Assembly: GCF_050749815.1 (NCBI RefSeq)
Contig: NZ_CP192735.1
Location: 1,860,001 to 1,924,000 of the forward strand
Reading direction: 5' to 3'
Origin: Dyella_A sp050749815
GTDB lineage: Bacteria > Pseudomonadota > Gammaproteobacteria > Xanthomonadales > Rhodanobacteraceae
DNA length: 64,000 nt
Shown here in pieces: positions 28,685 through 36,943 of the stretch (the first letter of the stretch is position 1; the number at the start of each line of letters is the position of its first letter). The notes beneath the pieces were generated by a model, which saw nothing but the letters and a program-made list of their open reading frames with translations, did not search any database and had not been told where the DNA came from. Made by a program: the position numbers and the translations under genes.

Positions 28685-29112
28685 CGGCAGAGTTCGCACT
28701 GGATGCTCGCCTGGCGGCCGACTCGGTGCCGGTAATCGACCTGCCGCTGTGCAGCGTGCGGCTGATGAACGACGCGCGCTTCGCCTGGCTGCTGCTGGTG
28801 CCGCGCCGTGCCGGCATGAGCGAGCTCCACGATCTGGACGAAGCGGATCAGGAGCAACTCTGGCGAGAGATCCGCTCCGCCACGCAAGCGCTTCGCGCGG
28901 TGGCGCCGTGCGACAAGCTCAATATCGGGGCGCTGGGCAACATCGTTCGCCAGCTGCACGTCCACGTCGTGGCGCGGATGGTGGGCGATGCAGCCTGGCC
29001 TGGGCCGGTGTGGGGCAACGGAACGGCTCAGCCGTATGGCGCGCCAGGGCAAGAGCAACGGATCCATGCATTGCGGGACCACTGGCGAGCCGCAGACCAC
29101 CACGTCCCGTAG
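28681..29112 (+). CDS. HIT-domain nucleotide hydrolase/transferase
   Basis: 143 aa. The histidine-triad motif is QLHVHVVAR (H-x-H-x-x-x form: first two histidines seen, the third replaced by Ala-Arg context), within CDKLNIGALGNIVRQLHVHV. HIT proteins of this length act on nucleoside phosphoramidates or dinucleoside polyphosphates. Its ATG overlaps the preceding hydrolase stop, so one transcript carries both hydrolases and this gene. Substrate unknown. Confidence 0.82.
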   Translation: MTAEFALDARLAADSVPVIDLPLCSVRLMNDARFAWLLLVPRRAGMSELHDLDEADQEQLWREIRSATQALRAVAPCDKLNIGALGNIVRQLHVHVVARMVGDAAWPGPVWGNGTAQPYGAPGQEQRIHALRDHWRAADHHVP

Positions 29113-29240
29113 CGTCCTTCATCCCTTCCTGCCTGGCCGCGGCAACATTTCTGGGTGCGGGCCTAGCCCGTCGACTACCCGGATTCGCGCTCGGCTGGCT
29201 GAGGTGTGTCCAACAGCTGCCCCATTGCCTCTTACGAGTC

Positions 29241-29269
29241 GGGGCGAGGACTTCGCCAGTCCTCGCCCC
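29241..29269. terminator. bidirectional hairpin between HIT gene and lipoprotein gene
   Basis: Perfect 12-bp arms GGGGCGAGGACT (29241-29252) and AGTCCTCGCCCC (29258-29269), 5-base loop, located between convergent genes. No strong T-run on either side, so the terminator role is inferred from stem strength and position. Confidence 0.6.
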
Positions 29270-29324
29270 GTCCGTTAGCGCCGCGATCAGGCTCGCCGCG
29301 CATGCATTAGTTTCCGCCGAGCGC

Positions 29325-29822
29325 TCAGTAGCCGCGCGAGCGATCTTCCATGTCGCTACCCGCCGCGCTCTTGCTCTTCTGGTCATCGCCCATCTTGGCC
29401 GGGGCGTGGTAGTCCTCGAGCGCGCGCGCCTTGGTTTCCTGCGGGTTGATCTGCTTCAGCTCGCCATTCTTGTCGTAGTAAACGACCACGCCGTAATCGA
29501 GCGCGATGCGGGCCATGTACTCCAGGTGCTGCTTGCGCACCTTGGAGTCGTCGCTGGGCACCAGCAGCACCGTCTTGGGCAGCTTGCCTGCGTCTTTCAG
29601 GTAGGCGAAGTGGCTGCCAGTATCGATGGCGCTGAGCACGGCGTCGTCGACGAGGAACTGGCCGCCCTTGTAGGCCTTGATCACGGCATCGAAATGCTGC
29701 TGCGCCTGCATCGCCGCCACTTCCGCCTTGGTATCGCCGCGATGGCAGCCGGTAAGGACCAGCGCGCTGGCCAGCAACGTGGCGGCAACCAGCCGTCCGG
29801 CGAGGGTGGAAAGACGGATCAT
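29325..29822 (-). CDS. small lipoprotein of unknown function
   Basis: 165 aa. Signal peptide with lipobox VLTGC (Cys26). The mature part contains AEVAAMQAQQHFDAVIKAYK, VLLVPSDDSKVRKQHLEYMARIA and YYDKNGELKQINPQETKARA, and a Lys/Asp/Ser-rich tail. It looks like a periplasm-facing alpha/beta lipoprotein, but I do not recognise the family. Monocistronic, downstream of dcd with an 85-base gap. Confidence 0.7.
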   Translation of the reverse strand: MIRLSTLAGRLVAATLLASALVLTGCHRGDTKAEVAAMQAQQHFDAVIKAYKGGQFLVDDAVLSAIDTGSHFAYLKDAGKLPKTVLLVPSDDSKVRKQHLEYMARIALDYGVVVYYDKNGELKQINPQETKARALEDYHAPAKMGDDQKSKSAAGSDMEDRSRGY

Positions 29823-29907
29823 GCGGATCTCCTGCAGGGTATGCGTGACAGCGGACGAGTGTAGCGCCGTCGGGTGTGGATGGCGTCGAGCGTGAGCGAT
29901 GGGGTAT

Positions 29908-30474
29908 TCAGGTGCGCGGCAGGGTAACGCCCTGCTGGCCCTGATACTTGCCGCCGCGATCCTTGTAGCTGGTCTCGCACTCTTCGTCGGACTCGAAGAA
30001 CAGCATCTGCGCCACGCCCTCGTTGGCGTAGATGCGCGCCGGCAGCGGCGTGGTATTGGAGAACTCCAGCGTCACGTGGCCTTCCCACTCCGGCTCCAGC
30101 GGCGTCACGTTGACGATGATGCCGCAGCGCGCGTAGGTACTCTTGCCCAGGCACACGGTGAGCACCGAGCGTGGGATGCGGAAGTACTCCACTGTGCGCG
30201 CCAGCGCGAAAGAGTTGGGCGGGATGATGCACACGTCCGCCTCCACGTCGACGAAGCTGGTCGGATCGAACGCCTTCGGGTCGACGATGGTGGAATTGAT
30301 GTTGGTGAAGATCTTGAACTCGCGCGCGCAGCGCACGTCGTAGCCGTAGCTGGAGGTGCCGTAGGAGATCAGCTTCTGATCGTCGCGCACCTTCACCTGG
30401 CCCGGCTCGAACGGCTCGATCATGCCGTGCTGCTCGGCCATCCGGCGGATCCACTTGTCGGGTTTGATGCTCAC
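29908..30474 (-). CDS. dcd: dCTP deaminase
   Basis: 188 aa, close to the usual 188-193. Deaminates dCTP to dUTP for thymidylate synthesis; homotrimer of the dUTPase fold. GTG at 30474 gives the canonical N-terminus (M)SIKPDKWIRRMAEQHGMIEPF. Motifs: YGTSSYGYDVRC, VCLGKSTYARCGIIVNVTPLEPEWEGH (catalytic Glu in PLEPEWEG) and EGVAQMLFFESDE. An in-frame upstream extension reads antisense-like sequence and is not used. Confidence 0.95.
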   Translation of the reverse strand: MSIKPDKWIRRMAEQHGMIEPFEPGQVKVRDDQKLISYGTSSYGYDVRCAREFKIFTNINSTIVDPKAFDPTSFVDVEADVCIIPPNSFALARTVEYFRIPRSVLTVCLGKSTYARCGIIVNVTPLEPEWEGHVTLEFSNTTPLPARIYANEGVAQMLFFESDEECETSYKDRGGKYQGQQGVTLPRT

Positions 30475-30554
30475 GCGCGCTCCGGTCGTCAAAGGGTCGG
30501 TGCAGCCGCCGTCGGCCGCCGCCAAGTGCGAAAAAATAGCACGGGGACGACCGC

Positions 30555-31103
30555 TCAGGCTTGCGCCAGCGCCCGGTCCAGGCGGGCCAGCAGCGTGCAT
30601 AGCGTCTCGCGCAGGGCCGGCTGCTCGACGATCCACGCCGCCTCGCAGCCGGCGCCTGGCAGCGGCACGGTGCCGGAGACCTCGTCCAGCAAGGTGGCCG
30701 ACATGGTGCGCAGGACTTCGACCAGCACGTCCTGCGCGTGATGCGAGCCGCGCCCCGAGGCGTTGATCAGCGCCACCGGCTTGCCGGGAAACTCCAGGCC
30801 GCCCACAAGCCAATCCAGCGCGTTCTTGAACGCGCCCGGCACGCCGTGGGCGTATTCCGGACAGGCAATCAGCAGCGCATCGCTGGCGCCGACCGCCTCG
30901 CGCAGCGCAGCCACCGGGGCGGGCAGCGGATCGCGCTCGTCGTCCGGGTTGAACCACGGCAACGCCGCCAGGCCGTCATGCAGCACCAGCTCCAGCGACG
31001 GCGGCGCCAGCACGCGCGCCGCTTCCAGCACGGCCGTATTGGCCGACACGCGCCGCAGACTGCCGGACAGGCACAGCACCCGGCGACGCGATGGCGCCGT
31101 CAT
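30555..31103 (-). CDS. NADPH-dependent FMN reductase
   Basis: 182 aa flavodoxin-like quinone/FMN reductase. The phosphate-binding loop LCLSGSLRRVSANTAV (GSLRxxSxN) and CPEYAHGVPGAFKNALDWL are hallmarks of the NADPH_dep_FMN_red family (ChrR/YieF-like). Its start overlaps the mrp stop by 4 bases (ATGA at 31100-31103), so it is downstream of and coupled to mrp; a flavin reductase beside an Fe-S carrier could serve redox supply, but this is only context. Confidence 0.88.
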   Translation of the reverse strand: MTAPSRRRVLCLSGSLRRVSANTAVLEAARVLAPPSLELVLHDGLAALPWFNPDDERDPLPAPVAALREAVGASDALLIACPEYAHGVPGAFKNALDWLVGGLEFPGKPVALINASGRGSHHAQDVLVEVLRTMSATLLDEVSGTVPLPGAGCEAAWIVEQPALRETLCTLLARLDRALAQA

Positions 31104-32194
31104 GCGGTCGGCGCGCCCTGCACCACCACCTTGCCCAGGCCCAGCGCCTTGTTACGCGGCTGGCGCGACAACCGCCCCGCAGCGTTACGGGCGATCTCAC
31201 GGTAGCGCGCGGCCAGGTCGGACTCGGGCATCGCCACCACGGTCGGGTTGCCGCCGTCGGCCTGCTCGCGGATGCGGATGTCCAGCGGCAGCGAGCCCAG
31301 ATAGGCCACGCCGTACTGCTCGGCCATGCGCTGGCCGCCGCCCTCGCCGAAGATGTGCTCCTCGTGCCCGCAGTTCGAGCACACGTGGGTGGCCATGTTT
31401 TCCACCACGCCCAGCACCGGCACCTCGACCTTCTCGAACATCTTCAGCGCCTTGCGGGCATCAAGCAGGGCGATGTCCTGCGGCGTGGTGACGATTACCG
31501 CGCCAGCCACCGGCACCTTCTGCGACAGCGTCAGCTGGATGTCGCCCGTGCCCGGCGGCAGGTCGACCACTAGATAGTCCAGCGCCTCCCAGCGCGAGTC
31601 GTTGAGCAGCTGCATCATCGCCTGGGTGACCATCGGACCGCGCCAGATCATCGGGGTTTCCTCGTCCACCAGGAAACCGATCGACATCGCCTGCAGGCCG
31701 TGCGCCTGCATCGGGATGATCGACTTGCCGTCCGGCGACTGCGGCTTGCCGCTGATGCCGAGCATGCGCGGCTGGCTGGGGCCGTAGATGTCGGCATCGA
31801 GAATGCCCACCTTGGCGCCCTCGGCAGCCAGCGCCAGCGCCAGGTTCACCGACACGGTGGACTTGCCCACGCCGCCCTTGCCCGAAGCCACCACGATGAC
31901 GTTCTTCACGTTCGGCAGCGGCGCCAGCTGGCCCTGCACCTTGTGCACCTGCGCGCGGCTGATCACCGAGACGGCTGCCGCGGCGATCGCCGGGTCGGCC
32001 TGCAGCGCATCGCGCGCCTGAGTGGCCAGCGTATCGGCGGCGGTCGCCGCGGGATAGGCCAGCTGCAGGTCGACCGATACGCGATCGCCGTCCACGCCGA
32101 TGGCGCGCACGGCATCGGCCAGCGGCGCGCCGGTGTGGGGGTCGATGAGGTCGCCGAGGATGCGGCGTACCAGGGCTTCATTCGCCTGGGTCAT
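31100..32194 (-). CDS. mrp: Mrp/ApbC iron-sulfur cluster carrier ATPase
   Basis: 364 aa. N-terminal MIP18/DUF59 domain (ALVRRILGDLIDPHTGAPL), then the deviant Walker A VASGKGGVGKST, LDADIYGPSQPRMLG and the CxxC cluster-binding motif VCSNCGHEEHIFGEGGG, all intact. Binds and transfers a 4Fe-4S cluster to apoproteins. ATG 32194 (MTQANEAL) or 32203 (MPPMTQ) could start; neither has a strong Shine-Dalgarno. Operon with the FMN reductase. Divergent from the DUF2147 gene. Confidence 0.94.
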   Translation of the reverse strand: MTQANEALVRRILGDLIDPHTGAPLADAVRAIGVDGDRVSVDLQLAYPAATAADTLATQARDALQADPAIAAAAVSVISRAQVHKVQGQLAPLPNVKNVIVVASGKGGVGKSTVSVNLALALAAEGAKVGILDADIYGPSQPRMLGISGKPQSPDGKSIIPMQAHGLQAMSIGFLVDEETPMIWRGPMVTQAMMQLLNDSRWEALDYLVVDLPPGTGDIQLTLSQKVPVAGAVIVTTPQDIALLDARKALKMFEKVEVPVLGVVENMATHVCSNCGHEEHIFGEGGGQRMAEQYGVAYLGSLPLDIRIREQADGGNPTVVAMPESDLAARYREIARNAAGRLSRQPRNKALGLGKVVVQGAPTA

Positions 32195-32366
32195 GGGGGG
32201 CATGTCTTGAGGGGAGAGACCGTCGATTATGCCAGCCCCCGACACGCACCCGGCTGCGCCAGATCAGGGCGCACCGAGGCCAGGTGAGGTCTTGCGCATT
32301 GCAGCTTGACCCGCTTCGGGGGCCTCGGCACGCTCGCCCCATACGCTTTCGTACGGGAGGACCACC

Positions 32367-32813
32367 ATGACGCTGCTATCCCGCTTCACCCTCGCCACCG
32401 GCCTGCTGCTGATCGCCGGCTCCGCCTTCGCCGCCACCGATACACCGGTCGGCACCTGGAAGACCATCGACGACAAGACCCACCAGCCGAAGTCGATCGT
32501 CGAGATCACCGACAACAACGGCGAGCTGCAGGCCAAGGTGGTCAAGGTGCTCAACTCCGACGAGGGCCCGAACCCGATCTGCAAGGAGTGCGACGGCGCG
32601 CGCAAGAACCAGCCGATCGAGGGCATGACCATCATGTGGGGCGTCACCAAGGACGACGACGTGTGGGACGGCGGCAAGATCCTCGACCCGAAGAACGGCA
32701 AGGAATACAAGGTCAAGCTCACGTTGACCGACGGCGGCCAGAAGCTCGACGTGCACGGTTACATCGGCTTTGCCCTGCTCGGCCGCTCGCAGGTGTGGGA
32801 ACGCCAGCCCTAA
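32367..32813 (+). CDS. DUF2147 secreted protein
   Basis: 148 aa. Clear signal peptide (LATGLLLIAGSAFA, cleaved near residue 22) and DUF2147 body starting TPVGTWKTIDDKT and containing two cysteines (NPICKECDG) and ILDPKNGKEYKVKLTL. DUF2147 is a small periplasmic lipocalin-like fold of unknown role. GGGAGG ribosome-binding site before ATG 32367, strong terminator after the stop: a monocistronic unit. Confidence 0.9.
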   Translation: MTLLSRFTLATGLLLIAGSAFAATDTPVGTWKTIDDKTHQPKSIVEITDNNGELQAKVVKVLNSDEGPNPICKECDGARKNQPIEGMTIMWGVTKDDDVWDGGKILDPKNGKEYKVKLTLTDGGQKLDVHGYIGFALLGRSQVWERQP

Positions 32814-32836
32814 CCGGCGCCTCGCGCTCGATCTGA

Positions 32837-32862
32837 AAAGCCCGCCCTCCGGCGGGCTTTTT
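32837..32862 (+). terminator. intrinsic terminator after DUF2147 gene
   Basis: AAAGCCCGCC and GGCGGGCTTT arms (32837-32846 and 32851-32860) with a CTCC loop, running into a T-tract (TTTTT at 32858-32862). Located 23 bases past the stop. Confidence 0.92.
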
Positions 32863-32946
32863 CGTGGCTCCGACGTGGCATGCAGGGCCGGGGTGATTTG
32901 GACGTCCATGCCATAATGCGCGGTCACTTAAGCCAAGCAAGCTGCC

Positions 32947-35058
32947 ATGAGCCGTCGCCTCCTCGTCACCAATGCCCTGCCCTACGCCAACGGCGCGCTG
33001 CACATGGGCCACTTGCTGGGCTACATCCAGGCCGACATCTGGGTGCGGGCGCAGCGCATGGCCGGCCACGAGGTGGTCTACGTCTGCGCCGACGACGCGC
33101 ACGGCACGCCGATCATGCTGGCAGCACAGAAGGCTGGACTGGCGCCGGAGACCTACATCGACGGCATTCGCGCCGGCCACGAGGCCGACTTCGCCGCCTT
33201 CGGCGTGGCGTTCGACCACTACCACAGCACCCATTCGGACGAGAACCGCGCGCTGGCGACGCTGATCTACACGCGCCTCCGCGACGGCGGCGCCATCGCC
33301 CGTCGCGACATCCAGCAGTTGTTTGATCCGGACAAGCAGATGTTCCTGCCGGACCGCTACATCAAGGGCACCTGCCCGGTGTGCAAGACGCCGGACCAGT
33401 ACGGCGACAACTGCGAAAACTGCGGCGCCACCTACGCACCCACCGACCTGATCAACCCGTACTCGGTGATGTCCGGCGCCACCCCGGTGCTGCGCGATTC
33501 GGAACACTACTTCTTCCAGCTGTCGAAGTTCGAGGGCCTGCTGCGCGACTGGTTCGCCGGCAAGTACTCGAACGGTCAGCCGGTGGCCAACAGCGGCGTG
33601 GCAGCCAAGTTGCGCGAGTGGCTGGACGGCGGCCTGAAGGACTGGGACATCTCGCGCGACGCGCCCTACTTCGGCTTCCCAATCCCCGACGCGCCGGGCA
33701 AGTTCTTCTACGTGTGGCTGGATGCGCCGGTGGGTTACCTGGCCAGCTTCAAGGCGCTGTGCGACCGGACCGGGCTCAAGTTCGACGACTTCCTCGCGCC
33801 CGACAGCGCCGCCGAGATGCACCACTTCATCGGCAAGGACATCATCAACTTCCACGGCCTGTTCTGGCCGGCGATGCTGCACGGCGCGGGCTTTCGCACG
33901 CCCACCGCGCTGCACGTCAACGGCTACCTCACCGTCAACGGCGCGAAGATGTCCAAGTCGCGCGGCACCTTCATCCAGGCGCGCACGTATCTCGACGCCG
34001 GATTGAACCCGGAGTGCCTGCGCTACTACTTCGCCACCATGCTCGACGACGCGCCGGTGGACGTGGACCTGGATCTGAAGGCCTTCGAGGAGCGCGTGAA
34101 CTCGCACCTGGTCGGCAAGTGGGTGAACATCGCCAGCCGCACCGCGGGCTTCGTGCACAAGTTCTTTGACGGTCGCCTCGCCGAACGTTTCGGCGCCACC
34201 GAAACCGAGCTGTGGAACCGCCTGCAGGAGCACTACGACGGCCTGGCCGAGCTCTACGACCAAGGCCAGTTCGCCGAGGTCACCCGCCGCTTCGTGCTGA
34301 TGGCCGACCTCGTCAACGGCCACATCGCCGCCACCGCGCCGTGGACGCTGGCCAAGGACGAGTCGCGCCGCGTCGAACTGCACCAGGTGTGCTCGTTCGC
34401 GATCGCCGCGTTCCGCCTGCTCGGCGGCCTGCTCAAGCCGATCCTGCCCGCCACCGTGGCCGCGGCCGAGCAGTTCCTGGCCGCGCCGATCATCGATTTC
34501 GACGATGCCCGCGCCGCCTTGCACAACCACATCATCGCGCCCTTCGAGCCGCTGCTCAGCCGTCTCGATCCGAAGCAGATCGAAGCGATGGTCGAGGCCT
34601 CGAAGGAATCGCTCGGCACTCCCGCCGGCGCGCCTGTTTCCATCGAAAAACCCAAGCAAGTGAAGAAAGCCATGACCGACGCCACGCCCGCTCCCGCTCC
34701 CTCAGACGCTGCCGCCACCACGGCCACCACCATTGGCATCGACGATTTCGCCAAGCTCGATCTGCGCGTGGGCAAGGTCACCGTGTGCGAATTCGTGGAA
34801 GGCTCGGACAAGCTGCTGCGCTTCGAGCTGGACGCCGGCCCGCTGGGCACGCGCCAGATCTTCTCCGGTATCCGCGCCGCCTACGGCGAGCCGGAAACGC
34901 TGGTTGGTCGCAACGTGGTGTTCATCGCCAACCTGGCGCCGCGCAAGATGCGCTTCGGCCTGAGCGAGGGGATGATCCTGTCCGCCGGCGAGGGCGGCAG
35001 CGACCTGTTCCTGCTCGACGCCGACGCCGGCGCCAAGCCGGGCGCCACGGTGCGCTGA
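32947..35058 (+). CDS. metG: methionyl-tRNA synthetase
   Basis: 703 aa, full length for the MetG1 type with a C-terminal dimerisation domain. HIGH-like motif ALHMGHLLG near residue 17-25, zinc knuckle with two CxxC pairs (CPVC and CENC, about residues 143-160) in the connective peptide, KMSKS in AKMSKSRGTF near residue 335, and a C-terminal OB-fold tRNA-binding domain (IDDFAKLDLRVGKVTVCEFV to the end, about 598-703). A linker rich in Ala/Pro/Thr joins catalytic and C-terminal parts. A CATAAT hexamer at 32911-32916 may be the -10. Confidence 0.97.
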   Translation: MSRRLLVTNALPYANGALHMGHLLGYIQADIWVRAQRMAGHEVVYVCADDAHGTPIMLAAQKAGLAPETYIDGIRAGHEADFAAFGVAFDHYHSTHSDENRALATLIYTRLRDGGAIARRDIQQLFDPDKQMFLPDRYIKGTCPVCKTPDQYGDNCENCGATYAPTDLINPYSVMSGATPVLRDSEHYFFQLSKFEGLLRDWFAGKYSNGQPVANSGVAAKLREWLDGGLKDWDISRDAPYFGFPIPDAPGKFFYVWLDAPVGYLASFKALCDRTGLKFDDFLAPDSAAEMHHFIGKDIINFHGLFWPAMLHGAGFRTPTALHVNGYLTVNGAKMSKSRGTFIQARTYLDAGLNPECLRYYFATMLDDAPVDVDLDLKAFEERVNSHLVGKWVNIASRTAGFVHKFFDGRLAERFGATETELWNRLQEHYDGLAELYDQGQFAEVTRRFVLMADLVNGHIAATAPWTLAKDESRRVELHQVCSFAIAAFRLLGGLLKPILPATVAAAEQFLAAPIIDFDDARAALHNHIIAPFEPLLSRLDPKQIEAMVEASKESLGTPAGAPVSIEKPKQVKKAMTDATPAPAPSDAAATTATTIGIDDFAKLDLRVGKVTVCEFVEGSDKLLRFELDAGPLGTRQIFSGIRAAYGEPETLVGRNVVFIANLAPRKMRFGLSEGMILSAGEGGSDLFLLDADAGAKPGATVR

Positions 35059-35065
35059 CACCGGT

Positions 35066-35380
35066 TCAACGGCGACTGTAGGTCACGAACACGCCGACCA
35101 GGTCGCCGTTCTCGTTGTACGGCGCCATGTCCACGTAGCGGTAGCCGCGTGCGGCGAAATCGGCATGCGACTTGGTGAGCTGGCCGGCGAGGTGGTCCTT
35201 GCGCATGCCGAAGTGGGCATCGATGAAAACGGTGATGCTCTCGGGCGCTCCGGCTGGGGCGGTATCGGCACGCGCTGGGCCCACGTGGCCCAGCGCGAGC
35301 GAACCAACCGCACCGATGGCGGTGGCCAGCAGCAGCGAAGCGACGGTCAGCGGCGCGTGTTTCAGCGGGAAGACTTTCAT
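35066..35380 (-). CDS. small secreted protein of unknown function
   Basis: 104 aa with a long hydrophobic N-terminus (LTVASLLLATAIGAVGSLALGHV) then a short mature domain (ESITVFIDAHFGMRKDHLAG ... YRYVDMAPYNENGDLVGVFVTYSRR). The segment after the signal looks like a compact alpha/beta fold; no family recognised. Convergent with metG, separated by only 7 bases; divergent from rsxB. Confidence 0.65.
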   Translation of the reverse strand: MKVFPLKHAPLTVASLLLATAIGAVGSLALGHVGPARADTAPAGAPESITVFIDAHFGMRKDHLAGQLTKSHADFAARGYRYVDMAPYNENGDLVGVFVTYSRR

Positions 35381-35449
35381 GGGCAGACTCCGCAAGCAGG
35401 AATACGGCAGTATCGGATCGGCGATTATCGCCCCGACCGCCCACCACGC

Positions 35450-36073
35450 ATGAGCGAACCGATCGACACTCTGGCCACCCGCATCGACGCGATCCTGCCG
35501 CAGACCCAGTGCGAGCAGTGCGGCTTCCACGGTTGCCGCCCGTACGCCGAGGCGATCGCGCGCGGCGAGGCGCCGATCAACCGCTGCCCGCCGGGTGGCG
35601 CGGCCGGCATCGCGAAACTAGCCGCCCTGCTCGACCGGCCCGTCCTTCCGCTGGACACCGCCCACGGCGTGGAGAAGTCGCGCACGCTGGCGCGCATCGT
35701 CGAAGCCGACTGCATTGGCTGCACCAAGTGCATCCAGGTGTGCCCGGTCGATGCCATCGTCGGCGCGCCCAAGCTGATGCATACCGTGCTCATCGACGAC
35801 TGCACCGGCTGCGAACTATGCGTGCCGGCCTGCCCGGTGGATTGCATCGTGCTGGAGCCGATGCCGCTGGCCTGGGCGGAAGATGCCGACCGCGCCGCAG
35901 CGGCGCGATCGCATTTCCAGCGCCGCGAGGCGCGACTGGCGCGCGAACGCGCGGCCCATGAGGCCGAACTGGCCGCGCGCAAGGCCGCGGTGGATGCCGC
36001 AGCGACACCGAGCAACCCCGTACTGGCCGCGCTCGCCCGCGCCAAGGCGAAGAAGCAGGGAAACCCCGAATGA
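35450..36073 (+). CDS. rsxB: RnfB/RsxB-type ferredoxin, orphan and lacking a membrane anchor
   Basis: 207 aa. The RnfB 4Fe-4S motif (C21, C24, C29, C46 in QCEQCGFHGCRPYAEAI ... NRCPPGG) is followed by two bacterial ferredoxin clusters (CIGCTKCIQVCP and CTGCELCVPACP) and an Ala/Arg/Glu-rich helix to the C-terminus. In the Rnf/Rsx complex RsxB is the electron-relay subunit, but here the usual N-terminal transmembrane helix is absent and rsxA, C, D, G, E are not adjacent. The upstream in-frame sequence has no hydrophobic stretch. Its stop overlaps nth by ATGA, as in rsx-nth operons, so this may be a relic unit or a repurposed soluble ferredoxin. Confidence 0.85.
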   Translation: MSEPIDTLATRIDAILPQTQCEQCGFHGCRPYAEAIARGEAPINRCPPGGAAGIAKLAALLDRPVLPLDTAHGVEKSRTLARIVEADCIGCTKCIQVCPVDAIVGAPKLMHTVLIDDCTGCELCVPACPVDCIVLEPMPLAWAEDADRAAAARSHFQRREARLARERAAHEAELAARKAAVDAAATPSNPVLAALARAKAKKQGNPE

Positions 36074-36705
36074 AGCGCGCCGACGTCGTGGAGCTGTTCA
36101 CCCGCCTGCGCGAGCTGAACCCCAAGCCGACCACCGAGCTGGCCTATACCACGCCGTTCGAGCTGCTGGTGGCCGTGGTGTTGTCCGCGCAGGCCACCGA
36201 CGTGGGCGTGAACAAGGCCACGCGCAAGCTGTATCCGGTGGCCAACACACCGGCTGCGATCCTCGCGCTGGGCGAGGACGGCCTGAAGGCGTACATCAAT
36301 ACGATCGGCCTGTTCAACGCCAAGGCGAAAAACGTCATCGCGCTGTGCCGACTGTTGATCGAGCAACACGGCGGCGAGGTGCCACGCGAACGCGAGGCGC
36401 TGGAGGCGTTGCCAGGTGTGGGCCGCAAGACGGCCAACGTGGTGCTCAACACCGCCTTCGGCGAGCCGACCATCGCGGTGGATACGCACATCTTCCGCGT
36501 GTCCAACCGCACCGGCCTGGCGCCCGGCAAGGACGTGCGGGCGGTAGAGGCAAAGCTGGAGAAGGTTGTGCCGCCGGAGTTCAAGCTCGACGCCCACCAC
36601 TGGCTGATCCTGCACGGCCGCTACGTGTGCAAGGCGCGCAAGCCGGACTGCCCGCACTGCGTGATCCGCGACCTGTGCCGCTACAAGGACAAGACCCCCG
36701 CCTAA
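36070..36705 (+). CDS. nth: endonuclease III
   Basis: 211 aa DNA glycosylase/AP lyase removing oxidised pyrimidines. Helix-hairpin-helix LPGVGRKTANVVL (about 114-126) contains the catalytic Lys; the Asp is in VDTHIFRVSNR; the C-terminal 4Fe-4S loop is C-x6-C-x2-C-x5-C (VCKARKPDCPHCVIRDLC). Overlaps rsxB by 4 bases. E. coli has the same rsx-nth order. Confidence 0.97.
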   Translation: MKRADVVELFTRLRELNPKPTTELAYTTPFELLVAVVLSAQATDVGVNKATRKLYPVANTPAAILALGEDGLKAYINTIGLFNAKAKNVIALCRLLIEQHGGEVPREREALEALPGVGRKTANVVLNTAFGEPTIAVDTHIFRVSNRTGLAPGKDVRAVEAKLEKVVPPEFKLDAHHWLILHGRYVCKARKPDCPHCVIRDLCRYKDKTPA

Positions 36706-36726
36706 ACCACGCGGCTCGCAAACCCA

Positions 36727-36810
36727 TGTAGGAGCCCGCTCGCGGGCGATGCCTTTCGCTTTGATTCTACATTCAGAGCGAGGAGCATCGCCCGCGAGCG
36801 GGCTCCTACA
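36727..36810 (+). repeat. REPIN-like palindrome, copy 1
   Basis: 84 bp imperfect palindrome starting TGTAGGAGCCCGCTCGCGGG and ending in the complementary half. Each half contains its own hairpin (GCCCGC-TC-GCGGGC and GCCCGC-GA-GCGGGC). The asymmetric centre (TTTCGCTTTGATT...CAGAGC) sets orientation; this copy is in the plus orientation. It lies after nth. Confidence 0.9.
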
Positions 36811-36906
36811 AAGGGAGGCGGCGCTGGCGCCGCACAAAAGCAAACGGCGGGCTGCTGCCCGCCGTTTTCCGTCCCTGGGTCGAACTCCCTTCCGATATTC
36901 GGGATC

Positions 36907-36933
36907 ACGACCCCGGCATCTTGCCGGGGTCGT
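36907..36933 (-). terminator. hairpin terminator after the porin gene
   Basis: Perfect 12-bp arms ACGACCCCGGCA (36907-36918) and TGCCGGGGTCGT (36922-36933) with a 3-base loop, just past the porin stop on the minus strand. No T-run on that strand, but a TTTTTA follows on the plus strand, so it may also stop the rsxB-nth transcript. Confidence 0.65.
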
Positions 36934-36943
36934 GTGACCGTTT

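Noticed and set aside
30475..30957. N-terminal extension of dcd
   Set aside because: Reads through the FMN reductase gene in another frame; GTG 30474 gives the canonical Dcd N-terminus and length.
32719..34659. 646-codon minus-strand frame opposite metG
   Set aside because: Antisense of metG; no domain, biased composition.
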